Part shown: positions 18,368-26,178 of the stretch, piece by piece
Layout: each line of letters opens with the position of its first letter
Numbering within the stretch: the stretch's first letter is position 1
DNA from: Agrobacterium tumefaciens
GTDB taxonomy: Bacteria > Pseudomonadota > Alphaproteobacteria > Rhizobiales > Rhizobiaceae
DNA: 64,000 bases
Reading direction: 5' to 3'
NCBI GenBank assembly: GCA_025560025.1
Contig: CP048485.1
Span: 1,922,001-1,986,000 of the forward strand
Notes under the pieces: generated by a model
Told to the model about the DNA's origin: nothing
The model's database searches: none
Seen by the model: only the letters and a program-made list of their open reading frames with translations
Position numbers and translations under genes: made by a program

Positions 18368-20077
18368 TCACTTAGCCCGCTCTTCCAGCACCCGATTGGC
18401 CGCCGAAACGATCGCCTCCAGCGAAGCCGCCACGATATTCGTATTGACGCCTGCCCCGAACAGCTTGCCGCCCGGATGCTCCATCTCGACATAAGCGATG
18501 GCCGAAGCGTTCGAGCCATGCTGCAGCGAATGCTCCGAATAATCATTCACCGACAGGTCGATGCCGAGATAGACCGACAGCGCATTGATGAACCCGTCGA
18601 TCGGGCCGGTGCCCTTGCCCTCGATGCGCTTCACCTCGCCATTATCGGTAATTTCGGCAGCGACGATGCGCACGCCCTTGAAATCACCGGCCGGATAGGT
18701 GTGGTGATCCACGAACTTGATGCGCGCATTCGGCTGCGTCACGTAACGCTCGATAAAGCGCTCGTAGATGCGCTTGGCCGGCAGCTCCACGCCCTCTTCA
18801 TCGGTGATGCGCTGAATGTCCTCGCGGAATTCCACCTGCAGGTTGCGCGGCAGGTTGATGCCATAATCCTGCTGCAAAATATAGGCGATGCCGCCTTTAC
18901 CGGATTGCGAGTTGATGCGGATGATCGCCTCATAGGAGCGGCCGACATCCTTCGGATCGATCGGCAGATAGGGCACTTCCCAGACGGGATGGTTGGCGAC
19001 CTTGATCGCCTTCATGCCCTTGTTGATCGCATCCTGATGCGAGCCGGAAAAGGCGGTGTAGACCAGTTCGCCGACATAAGGGTGACGCTCGGGGATCGTC
19101 ATCTCGTTGGAATATTCGTAGACGTCCTTGATGCGCTCGATATCGCGGCAATCCAGCTCAGGGTCCACGCCCTGCGTATACATGTTCAGCGCCAGCGTCA
19201 CGACATCGACATTACCGGTGCGTTCGCCATTGCCGAACAGCGTGCCTTCCACGCGGTCAGCACCCGCCATCAGGCCCAGCTCGGTCGCGGCGATGCCCGT
19301 GCCGCGGTCATTATGCGGATGCAGCGAGATGATGACGTTTTCGCGATTGTCGATATTGCGGCACATCCATTCGATCTGGTCGGCATAGATGTTCGGCGTC
19401 GCCATTTCCACCGTCGAAGGCAGGTTCAGGATCAGCTTGTTGTCGGCCGTCGGTTTCACAACCTCGACCACGGCGTTGCAGATTTCCAGCGCCACTTCCA
19501 GCTCGGTGCCGGTAAAGCTCTCAGGCGAATATTCGAAGCGGTAACCGCCGCCGGCCTTCGCCGCCATATCGGTGATCATCTTGGCGGCATCGACGGCGAT
19601 CTGCTTGATGCCGTGCACATCCTTGCCGAACACCACGCGGCGCTGCAATTCGGAAGTGGAATTGTAGAAGTGGATGATCGGCTTGTTGGCGCCTTCCAGC
19701 GCTTCAAACGTGCGGGTGATCAGCTCCGGGCGGCATTGCACCAGCACCTGCAGGGAAACATCATCAGGCACATTGCCTTCTTCCACGCACCAGCGGGCGA
19801 AATCGAAATCCGTCTGCGAGGCGGAAGGGAACCCGATCTCGATTTCCTTGAAACCCATTTCGAGCAGCAGCTTGAACATCCGGGCCTTGCGGTCGTGGCC
19901 CATTGGGTTGACCAGCGACTGGTTGCCGTCGCGCAGGTCCACCGAACACCAGATCGGCGCCTTGTCGATGGTCTTGCCCGGCCAAGTGCGGTCGGGGATA
20001 TTGATGGTCGGATAAGGGCGATACTTCACGCTCGCGTCAGCCATGCCCTTGGAAATATTGGTGATCTTGCCGTCCAT
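18368..20077 (-). CDS. leuA: 2-isopropylmalate synthase
   Basis: Catalyses the first committed step of leucine synthesis (acetyl-CoA plus 2-ketoisovalerate). The 569-residue protein is the long, yeast-like LeuA form: catalytic/metal motif DLRDGNQ at residues 47-53, the second metal motif HPHNDRGTG, NGERTGN, and a C-terminal LeuA dimer/regulatory domain that binds leucine for feedback inhibition (PAGDFKGVRIV, GKGTGPIDGF). GGAGG precedes the start. A 39-codon Leu-rich leader ORF and a strong stem lie between the promoter and this gene, suggesting attenuation. Confidence 0.95.
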   Translation of the reverse strand: MDGKITNISKGMADASVKYRPYPTINIPDRTWPGKTIDKAPIWCSVDLRDGNQSLVNPMGHDRKARMFKLLLEMGFKEIEIGFPSASQTDFDFARWCVEEGNVPDDVSLQVLVQCRPELITRTFEALEGANKPIIHFYNSTSELQRRVVFGKDVHGIKQIAVDAAKMITDMAAKAGGGYRFEYSPESFTGTELEVALEICNAVVEVVKPTADNKLILNLPSTVEMATPNIYADQIEWMCRNIDNRENVIISLHPHNDRGTGIAATELGLMAGADRVEGTLFGNGERTGNVDVVTLALNMYTQGVDPELDCRDIERIKDVYEYSNEMTIPERHPYVGELVYTAFSGSHQDAINKGMKAIKVANHPVWEVPYLPIDPKDVGRSYEAIIRINSQSGKGGIAYILQQDYGINLPRNLQVEFREDIQRITDEEGVELPAKRIYERFIERYVTQPNARIKFVDHHTYPAGDFKGVRIVAAEITDNGEVKRIEGKGTGPIDGFINALSVYLGIDLSVNDYSEHSLQHGSNASAIAYVEMEHPGGKLFGAGVNTNIVAASLEAIVSAANRVLEERAK

Positions 20078-20177
20078 TTCGCTTCCTCCTTGCGCAGTCC
20101 GCGGGCTTCTTCAAGCCATCGGCGGATGCGCGGCCCTTGAGAGCCTAAATCCAGTATAAAATGAGATTTCGAGATGA

Positions 20178-20218
20178 GGAGCGTTAGCGCCAGCGGGCTT
20201 TCGGCCGCCGGGCGCTCC
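20178..20218 (-). promoter_or_regulatory. leuA leader stem (candidate attenuator)
   Basis: Directly after the leader stop codon the minus strand can fold GGAGCG...CGCTCC with a nearly continuous inner stem (GCGCC/GGCGC). It has the position of an attenuator stem, but no U-run follows immediately; a TTTT occurs about 18 bases on. It may act through terminator, pausing or translation effects. Confidence 0.5.
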
Positions 20219-20338
20219 TCACTGGACCCGGCAACCGCGTGTAAGGTCGAGGCTAAGAAGCGAGAGTGCACCGCACAGCGAGGCCATCGCAGAAATCTGC
20301 GCGCTCATGCCGGAAATGGTTGCGATGCTGTTGCTCAT
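20219..20338 (-). CDS. Leu-rich leader peptide of leuA
   Basis: A 39-codon ORF that begins exactly seven bases after a -10 hexamer, so its ATG may be the transcript's first codon (leaderless). Residues 21-32 contain six leucines (L21, L25, L27, L28, L30, L32). It ends 141 bases before leuA. Internal ATGs at codons 11 and 18 would give shorter peptides that keep the Leu cluster; none has a Shine-Dalgarno site. The arrangement matches a leucine-sensing attenuation leader. It is an inference; coding has not been shown. Confidence 0.65.
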   Translation of the reverse strand: MSNSIATISGMSAQISAMASLCGALSLLSLDLTRGCRVQ

Positions 20339-20345
20339 GGCGATG

Positions 20346-20374
20346 TGTATAAACAGCGGCTGGCGGTCTGACAA
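20346..20374 (-). promoter_or_regulatory. leuA leader promoter (sigma70 type)
   Basis: On the minus strand TTGTCA (20374-20369) and TATACA (20351-20346) are separated by 17 bases. Transcription would start about seven bases downstream, at or next to the leader ATG (20338). Confidence 0.7.
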
Positions 20375-20396
20375 GTGATCTTGTGCCGTGCGCCGG

Positions 20397-20639
20397 TTAT
20401 TTTCCCGGCCTGCCGCTCTCCAGCCTTTCGGCGATCCATTCAGCCATCAGGGATTGACGTGTCCTGCCAAGGCGCGCCGCTTCCGCATCCACTCTCCGCA
20501 AAACTTCTTCAGGAAGATCAACATCGACATGCACCAACTCCAGCCCGGGACGAGTTGCCTTGGACCAGTCGACATAGTCATCCAGATCTTCGCCATCATC
20601 GAATTTTTTGTCGAAATCTTCAGCGCTTATCGTCTTCAT
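20397..20639 (-). CDS. brnA: BrnA-like antitoxin
   Basis: An 80-residue protein encoded just after and overlapping the BrnT-type toxin by 20 bases. The N-terminal half is acidic and likely binds the toxin (DGEDLDDYVDWSKATRPG); the C-terminal half is a ribbon-helix-helix DNA-binding unit (LELVHVDVDLPEEVLRRVDA..., then RTRQSLMAEWIAERLE). BrnA proteins bind BrnT and repress the operon. The ATG at 20639 is chosen because conserved sequence begins there; the longer frame lies inside brnT. Confidence 0.8.
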   Translation of the reverse strand: MKTISAEDFDKKFDDGEDLDDYVDWSKATRPGLELVHVDVDLPEEVLRRVDAEAARLGRTRQSLMAEWIAERLESGRPGK

Positions 20640-20889
20640 AACGCTGCTTCTCCTTGTCTCTGGAACGCCTGACGGAAATGATCCGCAACCGGTCATTTCT
20701 ATAGGTATAGACGGCGCTCCAGCACTTTCCGCGCAACTGAGCGATCATAATATACCGCTCTTCGGAGGTGGTTTCGAGAGGAACGACGAGTCTTTTCTCG
20801 TCCAGCCAAAGCGCTCTTGCCTCGACGAAATCTATTCCGTGTTTGTCTTTGTTACTTTCACTTTTGGCAGGATCGAATTCGAAATCCAT
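20620..20889 (-). CDS. brnT: BrnT-type ribonuclease toxin
   Basis: An 89-residue BrnT toxin: the opening FEFDPAKSESNKDKHGIDF is the family signature (FxWDxxKxxxNxxKHGIxF), followed by VEARALWLDEKRLV and a final RIISVRRSRDKEKQRYE. BrnT folds like RelE and cuts RNA; toxicity here is inferred. It is the first gene of a type II toxin-antitoxin pair with brnA. No mobile-element genes flank it; neighbours are leuA and benE. Confidence 0.88.
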   Translation of the reverse strand: MDFEFDPAKSESNKDKHGIDFVEARALWLDEKRLVVPLETTSEERYIMIAQLRGKCWSAVYTYRNDRLRIISVRRSRDKEKQRYEDDKR

Positions 20890-20923
20890 AAATAATTTTT
20901 CTTTAAAACAATAAGCTCCCTAT

Positions 20924-22102
20924 CTAACCACGCTTCACCACCCGCTGCAACGCCATCATCAGCCCCCCACCGATCAAACCCCAGAAGGCCCCGGAAATGC
21001 CGCCGAAGGAAAGGCCGGATGCGGTGATGAGAAAGGTGATGGCCGCCGCCTCGCGGGTTTCCGGCTCCCTGAAGGCTGCGACAGCGGAGCCGGAAAAGGC
21101 CCCAACCAGTGCCAACCCTGCCACCGCCTGAATGAGAATAGGCGGCGCCAGCGCCACGAAGGCCGTGACCACGCCCGCCAAAAGACCGAAAATAATATAG
21201 CCGACACCGCCGATGATCGCCGCCCAGTAACGTCGCTTTGGATCAGGATGGGCGTCCTCGCCAGCGCACATAGCCGCCGTAATCGCCGCAAGATTGACCG
21301 CATGGCCGCCAAACGGTGCGGAAAGCAGCGAGAAGAAGCCGGTCGAGGCGAAAAGCGGGCCGGGCTGCGGGTCGTAATGATTGACCTTCAGCACCGCGAT
21401 ACCGGGAATATTCTGCGAGGCCATGGTGACGATGAAGAGCGGCAGCGCGATGGAGACAACCGCGCGGAGACTGAAGACGGGCGTTACCCATTCCATCGGC
21501 GGTGTCAGCGATTGCGCCACGCTATCAAGCGCACCCGCCGGAATTTCAACGCCGAAAATCATCACCAGTACGAAGGCGGCAAGGGCCGCCGGCACGGCGA
21601 ACAGTCGTTTGAAGGCTCCCACCACGATCCAGGCGAGGATGATCGGCAGGCCAAGTGCCGGGTTGAAGCCGATCGCCTTGATCGGTGCAAAACACAGGCC
21701 GATGATGACGCCGGAGAGCATGGCATTGGCAAGCGGCGCTGGAATGGAGGCGACCGCCTTTCCAAGCGGCCTGAACAGGCCGGCGATGATGATCAAAATG
21801 GCGCAGATGATGAACCCGCCGACGGCCGCCGGAAAGCCGCCCTCAATGACGCCGGTGGTCGCAAGCAGCGCGGCGCCTGGCGTCGACCATGCGATGCTGA
21901 TGGGGAGCCGGGTGGCGACGGAAAGAGCGATGGCGCAAACCCCCATCGCCACCGAAAGGGCCATCAGCCCGGATGCCGCCTCGAAATCCGTCGCGCCGAC
22001 AGCCTTCAGGCCCTGCAACACGACGGCAAAGGAACTGGCGAAGCCGACAAAGGCGGTCAGGCACCCCATGAACAGGCTCTGGACGGAAAAATCTCTCAGC
22101 AT
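20924..22102 (-). CDS. benE: BenE-family benzoate/H+ symporter-like permease
   Basis: An integral membrane protein of 392 residues with about 12 hydrophobic segments, matching the BenE family (VQSLFMGCLTAFVGFASSFA at the start; ISIAWSTPGAALLATTG; QNIPGIAVLK and the conserved PFGGHAVNLAAITAA region). The family carries benzoate in some bacteria, but no aromatic catabolic genes are adjacent, so the substrate is uncertain. The ATG at 22102 is used because the upstream frame is low-complexity and non-hydrophobic. Its promoter region is shared with the divergent phytase-like gene. Confidence 0.85.
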   Translation of the reverse strand: MLRDFSVQSLFMGCLTAFVGFASSFAVVLQGLKAVGATDFEAASGLMALSVAMGVCAIALSVATRLPISIAWSTPGAALLATTGVIEGGFPAAVGGFIICAILIIIAGLFRPLGKAVASIPAPLANAMLSGVIIGLCFAPIKAIGFNPALGLPIILAWIVVGAFKRLFAVPAALAAFVLVMIFGVEIPAGALDSVAQSLTPPMEWVTPVFSLRAVVSIALPLFIVTMASQNIPGIAVLKVNHYDPQPGPLFASTGFFSLLSAPFGGHAVNLAAITAAMCAGEDAHPDPKRRYWAAIIGGVGYIIFGLLAGVVTAFVALAPPILIQAVAGLALVGAFSGSAVAAFREPETREAAAITFLITASGLSFGGISGAFWGLIGGGLMMALQRVVKRG

Positions 22103-22387
22103 AAAAGCACTCTGCGGCCTGCTGCCCGTCGCGGAAGACGCACAGCGGCTGCACTGGCGACAGGCGGAAAACAAAACTTGAAGCATGCTTGCGTGCATCC
22201 GGAGATGGCGACACGCTTTGGATGAAGCACTGATCTATTCAGAATCAAAAAAGAAGCGGCTTGGCAAGATGAAGCACCGGACTTCAGGTACGGCGGTATG
22301 GAAAACGTCATCAAAGTTTAGCGGCAGGGCGCTAATCCTCTCGGCAGTCGTCATTACAGGGCATTCGCCACAACAGGGGTCGTCTCC

Positions 22388-23470
22388 ATGCTTCGCATCG
22401 TCACCATCGCCGCTTTCTGTTTCGCTGCCCTTCCAGCCGCAGCGCAAACCCCGCCAGCACCGGCCTTTCTTGGCCAGATCGTCGTGCCTTCGGGCCTCTC
22501 CATCAATGGCGTCACCTTCGGCGGCATTTCCGATCTGAGCTTCGACAGCCAAACCGGACGTTATCTCGCCATCTCCGATGACCGTGTCGAAAAAGGCCCG
22601 GCCCGGTATTACGAACTGGAACTGGCAGTCACGGAAGGCGTCGTCACGCTGAACATTGCCGCCATGCGGGAATTGAAGGACGAGACCGGCGCCGCTTTCG
22701 CCCCGAAGGGCATCGATGCTGAAGGCATCGCGCTCGACCGCAAGGGCGGCAAGCTCTACTGGTCCTCGGAACGCGACCTGAAGAACCAGCCGGCGCTTTA
22801 TGTCTCGGACCTCGATGGCAGCAATGTGAAGCGGCTGGAATTGCCTGATGCCTATCTCGTCGATGACGCAAAGACCAGGGGCGTGCAGAACAATCTCGGC
22901 TTCGAGGGACTGACACTGGCATCCGGAAAGCTCATCGCCGCCACGGAAAATGCGCTGACACAGGACGGTCAGAAGGCCACGCCGCAGGCCGGCAGCCCCG
23001 CGCGTTTCCTCGTGATCGATACTGCAACGCTGAAACCTGTCGCGGAACATGTCTACGTCACGGAAGCGATCTCCAAGACCCCGACTTCCGCCGAACCGAA
23101 ATATAACGATAACGGTCTCTCAGCGCTGGCGGCCATGCCGGACGGCCGTTTCGTCGCCGTGGAACGCAATTTCGCGTCCGGCGTCGGCAACCACATCCGC
23201 TTTTTCATCGTGGACCTTTCCAAAGCGGAGAATATCCTCGGCAAAGACAGGATCGACGTGGCAAATCTGCGCCCCCTATCGAAAACGCCGTGGTTCGAAA
23301 TCAACGAAGGCGATTTCGGCCTCGATATCGACAATATCGAAAGCTTCGCCTTCGGGCCGGTCGTGGATGGCAAGCAGATATTCGTCATCGCCTCGGACGA
23401 CAATTTCAATGCGGGCAAACAGTTCACCCAATTCGCGGCTTTCGCAATTCCCGCCAATCTGGGTCAGTGA
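22388..23470 (+). CDS. Secreted phytase-like esterase (PF13449 type)
   Basis: A 360-residue protein with a clear Sec signal peptide (IVTIAAFCFAALPAAA, cleavage before QTPPAP). The body matches the 'esterase-like activity of phytase' beta-propeller family: GGISDLSFDSQTGRYLAISDD, AEGIALDRKGGKLYWSSE, GFEGLTLASGKL and IESFAFGP are the repeated strands. Periplasmic or secreted, possibly acting on phosphate esters; the substrate is not known. It is divergent from benE with a 285-base gap in which I see no other gene. Confidence 0.85.
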   Translation: MLRIVTIAAFCFAALPAAAQTPPAPAFLGQIVVPSGLSINGVTFGGISDLSFDSQTGRYLAISDDRVEKGPARYYELELAVTEGVVTLNIAAMRELKDETGAAFAPKGIDAEGIALDRKGGKLYWSSERDLKNQPALYVSDLDGSNVKRLELPDAYLVDDAKTRGVQNNLGFEGLTLASGKLIAATENALTQDGQKATPQAGSPARFLVIDTATLKPVAEHVYVTEAISKTPTSAEPKYNDNGLSALAAMPDGRFVAVERNFASGVGNHIRFFIVDLSKAENILGKDRIDVANLRPLSKTPWFEINEGDFGLDIDNIESFAFGPVVDGKQIFVIASDDNFNAGKQFTQFAAFAIPANLGQ

Positions 23471-23555
23471 CATCCACCATAGCAGAGTGCCGGCTCCGGA
23501 CGACGTCCGGGCCGGCATCGGCTAATAGAGGCGCTGCAGGCAATGGATACGCTCT

Positions 23556-24200
23556 TTACCAGCGCAGAAGGCGTGCGCCGGCAAAAGCGCCGATAAAGCC
23601 GGTCAAGAGAATGCCGAGCGAATACCAGATCAGCACGAATGCCATGCCGTTTTCGGTGCAGAACCACGAATAGACCCAGGCTCCCGCCGCACCTGCCGCG
23701 ATGCCTGCGACAAAACCCGCAAGTGTCGGATCGGCGGGCGCGGAACGCTTGAGAACCGAAAAATTCGCCAGAAAGATGGGAAGCGCAAAAGCAATGATCA
23801 GAAACGGGCAATGCAGCGCCGACGATCCCATGATCAGGGCACCGTAATTGCCCGGCAAGGCGAACCCCAGCTGAACGAGCGCTATCGCCGCCATTGCAAC
23901 GAAAATCACCGCAAGCCACACGAAAAGACGGCCGCTCTCGCCATCGGGCCGGGCAAGACGTCTGACAGCAAAAAAAGCAGCCACGGCCAGCAAGGCATTA
24001 TAGGCGGACTTGATCCAGAAACCCACTTCGGTCATCGCACCGCCCATATCGCCGCGCATCCCGAGAATGAAGAGCAGCAGCAGCAGCGAAACGACAATCC
24101 CCGCCAGGACGGCAAGCGTCAGCCTGCGCTCCAGCGCAAAAGCGGGGACAGGCTTCAGATCACCCGCCAGTCGGTCAATGATGTCATCCGTCTTTCTCAC
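23556..24200 (-). CDS. nrsF: NrsF-family (DUF1109) anti-sigma factor
   Basis: A 214-residue protein with six membrane segments starting near residue 27. Its short cytosolic N terminus (DDIIDRLAGDLKPVP) would bind the sigma factor. Cysteines lie at residues 131 (ALHCPF) and 181 (WFCTEN), the two positions I recall as the redox/metal-sensing cysteines of Caulobacter NrsF. It overlaps the sigma gene by four bases (ATGA), so both are made together. Role inferred: hold the ECF sigma at the membrane until metal or oxidative stress. Confidence 0.88.
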   Translation of the reverse strand: MRKTDDIIDRLAGDLKPVPAFALERRLTLAVLAGIVVSLLLLLFILGMRGDMGGAMTEVGFWIKSAYNALLAVAAFFAVRRLARPDGESGRLFVWLAVIFVAMAAIALVQLGFALPGNYGALIMGSSALHCPFLIIAFALPIFLANFSVLKRSAPADPTLAGFVAGIAAGAAGAWVYSWFCTENGMAFVLIWYSLGILLTGFIGAFAGARLLRW

Positions 24201-24745
24201 GTGTCTCCCCGCAACTTTGCCGCCAGGATTTTCAATGTCCTGTGAATGCCGACCCTCGCTGCAAGCTCGGTCTGGCCGGATTTCTCTGCCGCTTCGGCGA
24301 TTGACTGACCTTCGAGTTTTACCCGTCGAATGAGGTCGCGTTGCCGCTCCGGCAAATCATCGAGCAACCGCTCGACATCCATGCGCGCCGTGACCGCGTC
24401 GACAGACGATTCCGCCTCCAGCGTCTCATCCAGCTCGACTTCCGCCAGCCTGCGCGCGCCCCTGCCCCGATAGTGGTCGATGAGCTTGTAGCGCGCTATC
24501 GAAAAAAACCACGCCGTAAAGGGTCGCGCACGGTCGTAGGTCTCCCGCTTGGCGTGGAGCGATAACAGCGTCTCCTGCACAAGATCCTCCAGATCACCTC
24601 TGGAGGAGGACGCCATGCGGCGTCCGTAATAGGCGATCAGCAGCCTGCGAAGGGCATGAAGCAAATGCCTGTAGGCGCCTTCGTCCCCGTCAAGGGAACG
24701 CAGCATCAGCATTTTTAATGTTTCTTCCGAAAGGCTGCCTGTCAT
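24197..24745 (-). CDS. ECF sigma factor (SigF/NrsF-type)
   Basis: A 182-residue ECF sigma factor. Region 2 is seen as DLEDLVQETLLSLHAKRETYDRARPFTAWFFSIARYKLIDHYR (key part FTAWFFSIARYKLIDHYR), and region 4 as LDDLPERQRDLIRRVKLEGQ then SIAEAAEKSGQTELAARVGIHR. I use the ATG at 24745, where region 2 begins after a short leader; the longer frame would run through the promoter. The immediately upstream GTAAC-15-CGAA motif is repeated in the divergent MXKDX promoter, which suggests that the sigma factor controls both. Cognate anti-sigma is nrsF. Confidence 0.92.
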   Translation of the reverse strand: MTGSLSEETLKMLMLRSLDGDEGAYRHLLHALRRLLIAYYGRRMASSSRGDLEDLVQETLLSLHAKRETYDRARPFTAWFFSIARYKLIDHYRGRGARRLAEVELDETLEAESSVDAVTARMDVERLLDDLPERQRDLIRRVKLEGQSIAEAAEKSGQTELAARVGIHRTLKILAAKLRGDT

Positions 24746-24761
24746 CGTCACTATCAGGTTA

Positions 24762-24786
24762 TTCGCAGTCCGCAGGATATTGTTAC
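24762..24786 (-). promoter_or_regulatory. ECF-type autoregulatory promoter
   Basis: On the minus strand GTAACA (-35) and CGAATA (-10) are 15 bases apart, 17 bases before the sigma-factor ATG. The divergent gene has the same two hexamers with 16-base spacing. I recall GTAACC-N16-CGAA as the Caulobacter SigF promoter. Confidence 0.65.
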
Positions 24787-24840
24787 ATAATGGTTTGAAA
24801 AAAATCTCGCCCGAATATCTCGTCACAAGCGCGTGAAGCT

Positions 24841-24868
24841 GTAACGATGGGCCACTCCCGACCGAATG
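24841..24868 (+). promoter_or_regulatory. ECF-type promoter of the MXKDX gene
   Basis: GTAACG and CGAATG are separated by 16 bases, 62 bases before the MXKDX start. The match to the opposite promoter links this gene to the ECF sigma factor. Confidence 0.65.
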
Positions 24869-24930
24869 GACAAGAGTGAGCCCCGGCACAATGCCGGCGG
24901 ACATAAAACGACGTCCAGAGGAGACCCTTC

Positions 24931-25188
24931 ATGACCCGCATTTTTGCCGCCATCGCCACCGCCTCGATGCTGTCAGCACTGTCTTTCGCAGGCATTGCCC
25001 AAGCCGACAGCATGAAAACCGATGCGATGAAGAAGGATACCATGCACAGCGACACCATGAAGACGGAGACGATGAAAAAGGACGGCATGTCCATGGCCAG
25101 CAAGAAGGACTGCATGCACAAGGCCGGCATGGAAATGGACAAGATGAAAAAGGCCGACATGATGAAGGCCTGTGACACCATGAAATGA
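24931..25188 (+). CDS. MXKDX-repeat exported small protein
   Basis: An 85-residue protein: signal peptide to about residue 26 (SALSFAGIAQA, then DS), then a mature part made of degenerate pentapeptides of the form M-K-x-D-x (MKTDAMKKDTMHSDTMKTET and onward). It contains about 15 methionines plus two cysteines and two histidines, so metal binding, especially copper, is plausible but unproven. AGGAGA precedes the start. It is divergent from the ECF sigma/nrsF pair and shares its promoter motif, so it is the probable main target of that sigma factor. Confidence 0.85.
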   Translation: MTRIFAAIATASMLSALSFAGIAQADSMKTDAMKKDTMHSDTMKTETMKKDGMSMASKKDCMHKAGMEMDKMKKADMMKACDTMK

Positions 25189-25192
25189 CACC

Positions 25193-25297
25193 AGAGCATT
25201 TCCGCTTTTCTCCGAAACGCGAAAACAATCTGTCTCTTTGTTTTTACGCATTGTCCTGACGTAAAAGCGATCCCGCTTTTACTGGAAATGCTCTAGC
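25193..25297. repeat. GAGCATTTCC-type palindromic intergenic unit
   Basis: Starts AGAGCATTTCC and ends GGAAATGCTCT, with two further internal stems (for example GTAAAAGCG/CGCTTTTAC). Similar but weaker units are at 35174-35275 and 37287-37383. No ORF. Confidence 0.6.
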
Positions 25298-25305
25298 CTG
25301 AATGG

Positions 25306-25343
25306 AAAAAGCCCGCGCCGGTTCTCACCGGCACGGGCTTTTT
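25306..25343 (-). terminator. clpP terminator
   Basis: Stem AAAAAGCCCG...CGGGCTTTTT with GCCGG/CCGGC inside, 19 bases past the clpP stop; U-runs on both strands make it bidirectional. Confidence 0.75.
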
Positions 25344-25361
25344 CAACGGAAAGTCAGAAAC

Positions 25362-25943
25362 TTAAAGTTCCGACTGGCTTTCGACGATCTTGCCGACGAG
25401 GCCATAATCCTTGGCTTCTTCCGCGCCCAGCCAGTAGTCGCGGTCGATATCCTTGGCGATCTTTTCTTCGCTCTGGCCGGTGGCCTTGGAGAAGATCTTG
25501 ATCAGGCGCTGGTTCATCTTGATGATTTCGCGAGCCTGGATTTCGATGTCGGATGCCATGCCGCGCGTACCGCCGGAGGGTTGGTGCAGCAGGAAGCGGG
25601 TGTTCGGCAGGCAAAGGCGGCGTTCCTTCGGCACCGATACATAGATCAGCGCGCCGGCAGAGGCGACCCAGCCCGTGCCGATGATATAGACCTTCGGCTT
25701 GATGAAATTGATCATGTCATGGATGGAATCACCCGATTCGACATGGCCGCCCGGCGAATTGACGTAAACGCGAATGTCGTCGTCGCTGGCGGCGGCAAGG
25801 GCCACGAGCTGCGTGCAGACCTTCTGCGCCAGTTCCTGCGTGATGCCACCATAGATGAAGATCGAACGCGACTTGAAAAGATTCGCTTCCGTTTCCTTGC
25901 CGATCGGCAGTTCCTTGCTCTTGTCGTCTTCGTCTTCGTTCAT
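25362..25943 (-). CDS. clpP: ClpP-family ATP-dependent protease subunit (paralogue)
   Basis: A 193-residue ClpP-type serine peptidase. The catalytic triad is S95 (GWVASAGA), H120 ([10 protein letters not shown]) and D169 (DRDYWL), with the same spacings (25 and 49) as E. coli ClpP. The active-site flank is SAG rather than SMG, and there is no tig, clpX or lon next to it, so this is probably a secondary ClpP that forms mixed or specialised barrels. The ATG at 25943 is chosen; upstream the frame has no conserved sequence. A bidirectional terminator follows. Confidence 0.9.
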   Translation of the reverse strand: MNEDEDDKSKELPIGKETEANLFKSRSIFIYGGITQELAQKVCTQLVALAAASDDDIRVYVNSPGGHVESGDSIHDMINFIKPKVYIIGTGWVASAGALIYVSVPKERRLCLPNTRFLLHQPSGGTRGMASDIEIQAREIIKMNQRLIKIFSKATGQSEEKIAKDIDRDYWLGAEEAKDYGLVGKIVESQSEL

Positions 25944-26178
25944 CAACGGCTCTCTCCAGCGTAATTCGTGCATGCCCTTCGGACATAGTGCGACTTGTTA
26001 CGTAAGGCAATGAGAGAAAAAGGCAAGGTTTGCGCCTGAACAATAAACATTACCCCCGGCAGATGACGCATGGACAGCCTCTCGCCATTCGCGATATCGT
26101 CGGCCCCTCGTTGCAGTGCCGCTGTTGCTGGAAACCCCAAGATTCCCATGCCGGCGGCGACAATCAAAAGAGGGAACC

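Noticed and set aside
18308-20140. 610-codon plus-strand ORF across leuA
   Set aside because: It is the antisense shadow of leuA; the minus frame has every LeuA motif and this one has no recognisable domain.
20178-20218. Standard rho-independent terminator in the leuA leader
   Set aside because: The stem is strong but is followed by TCATCTCG rather than a U-run; kept only as a candidate regulatory stem.
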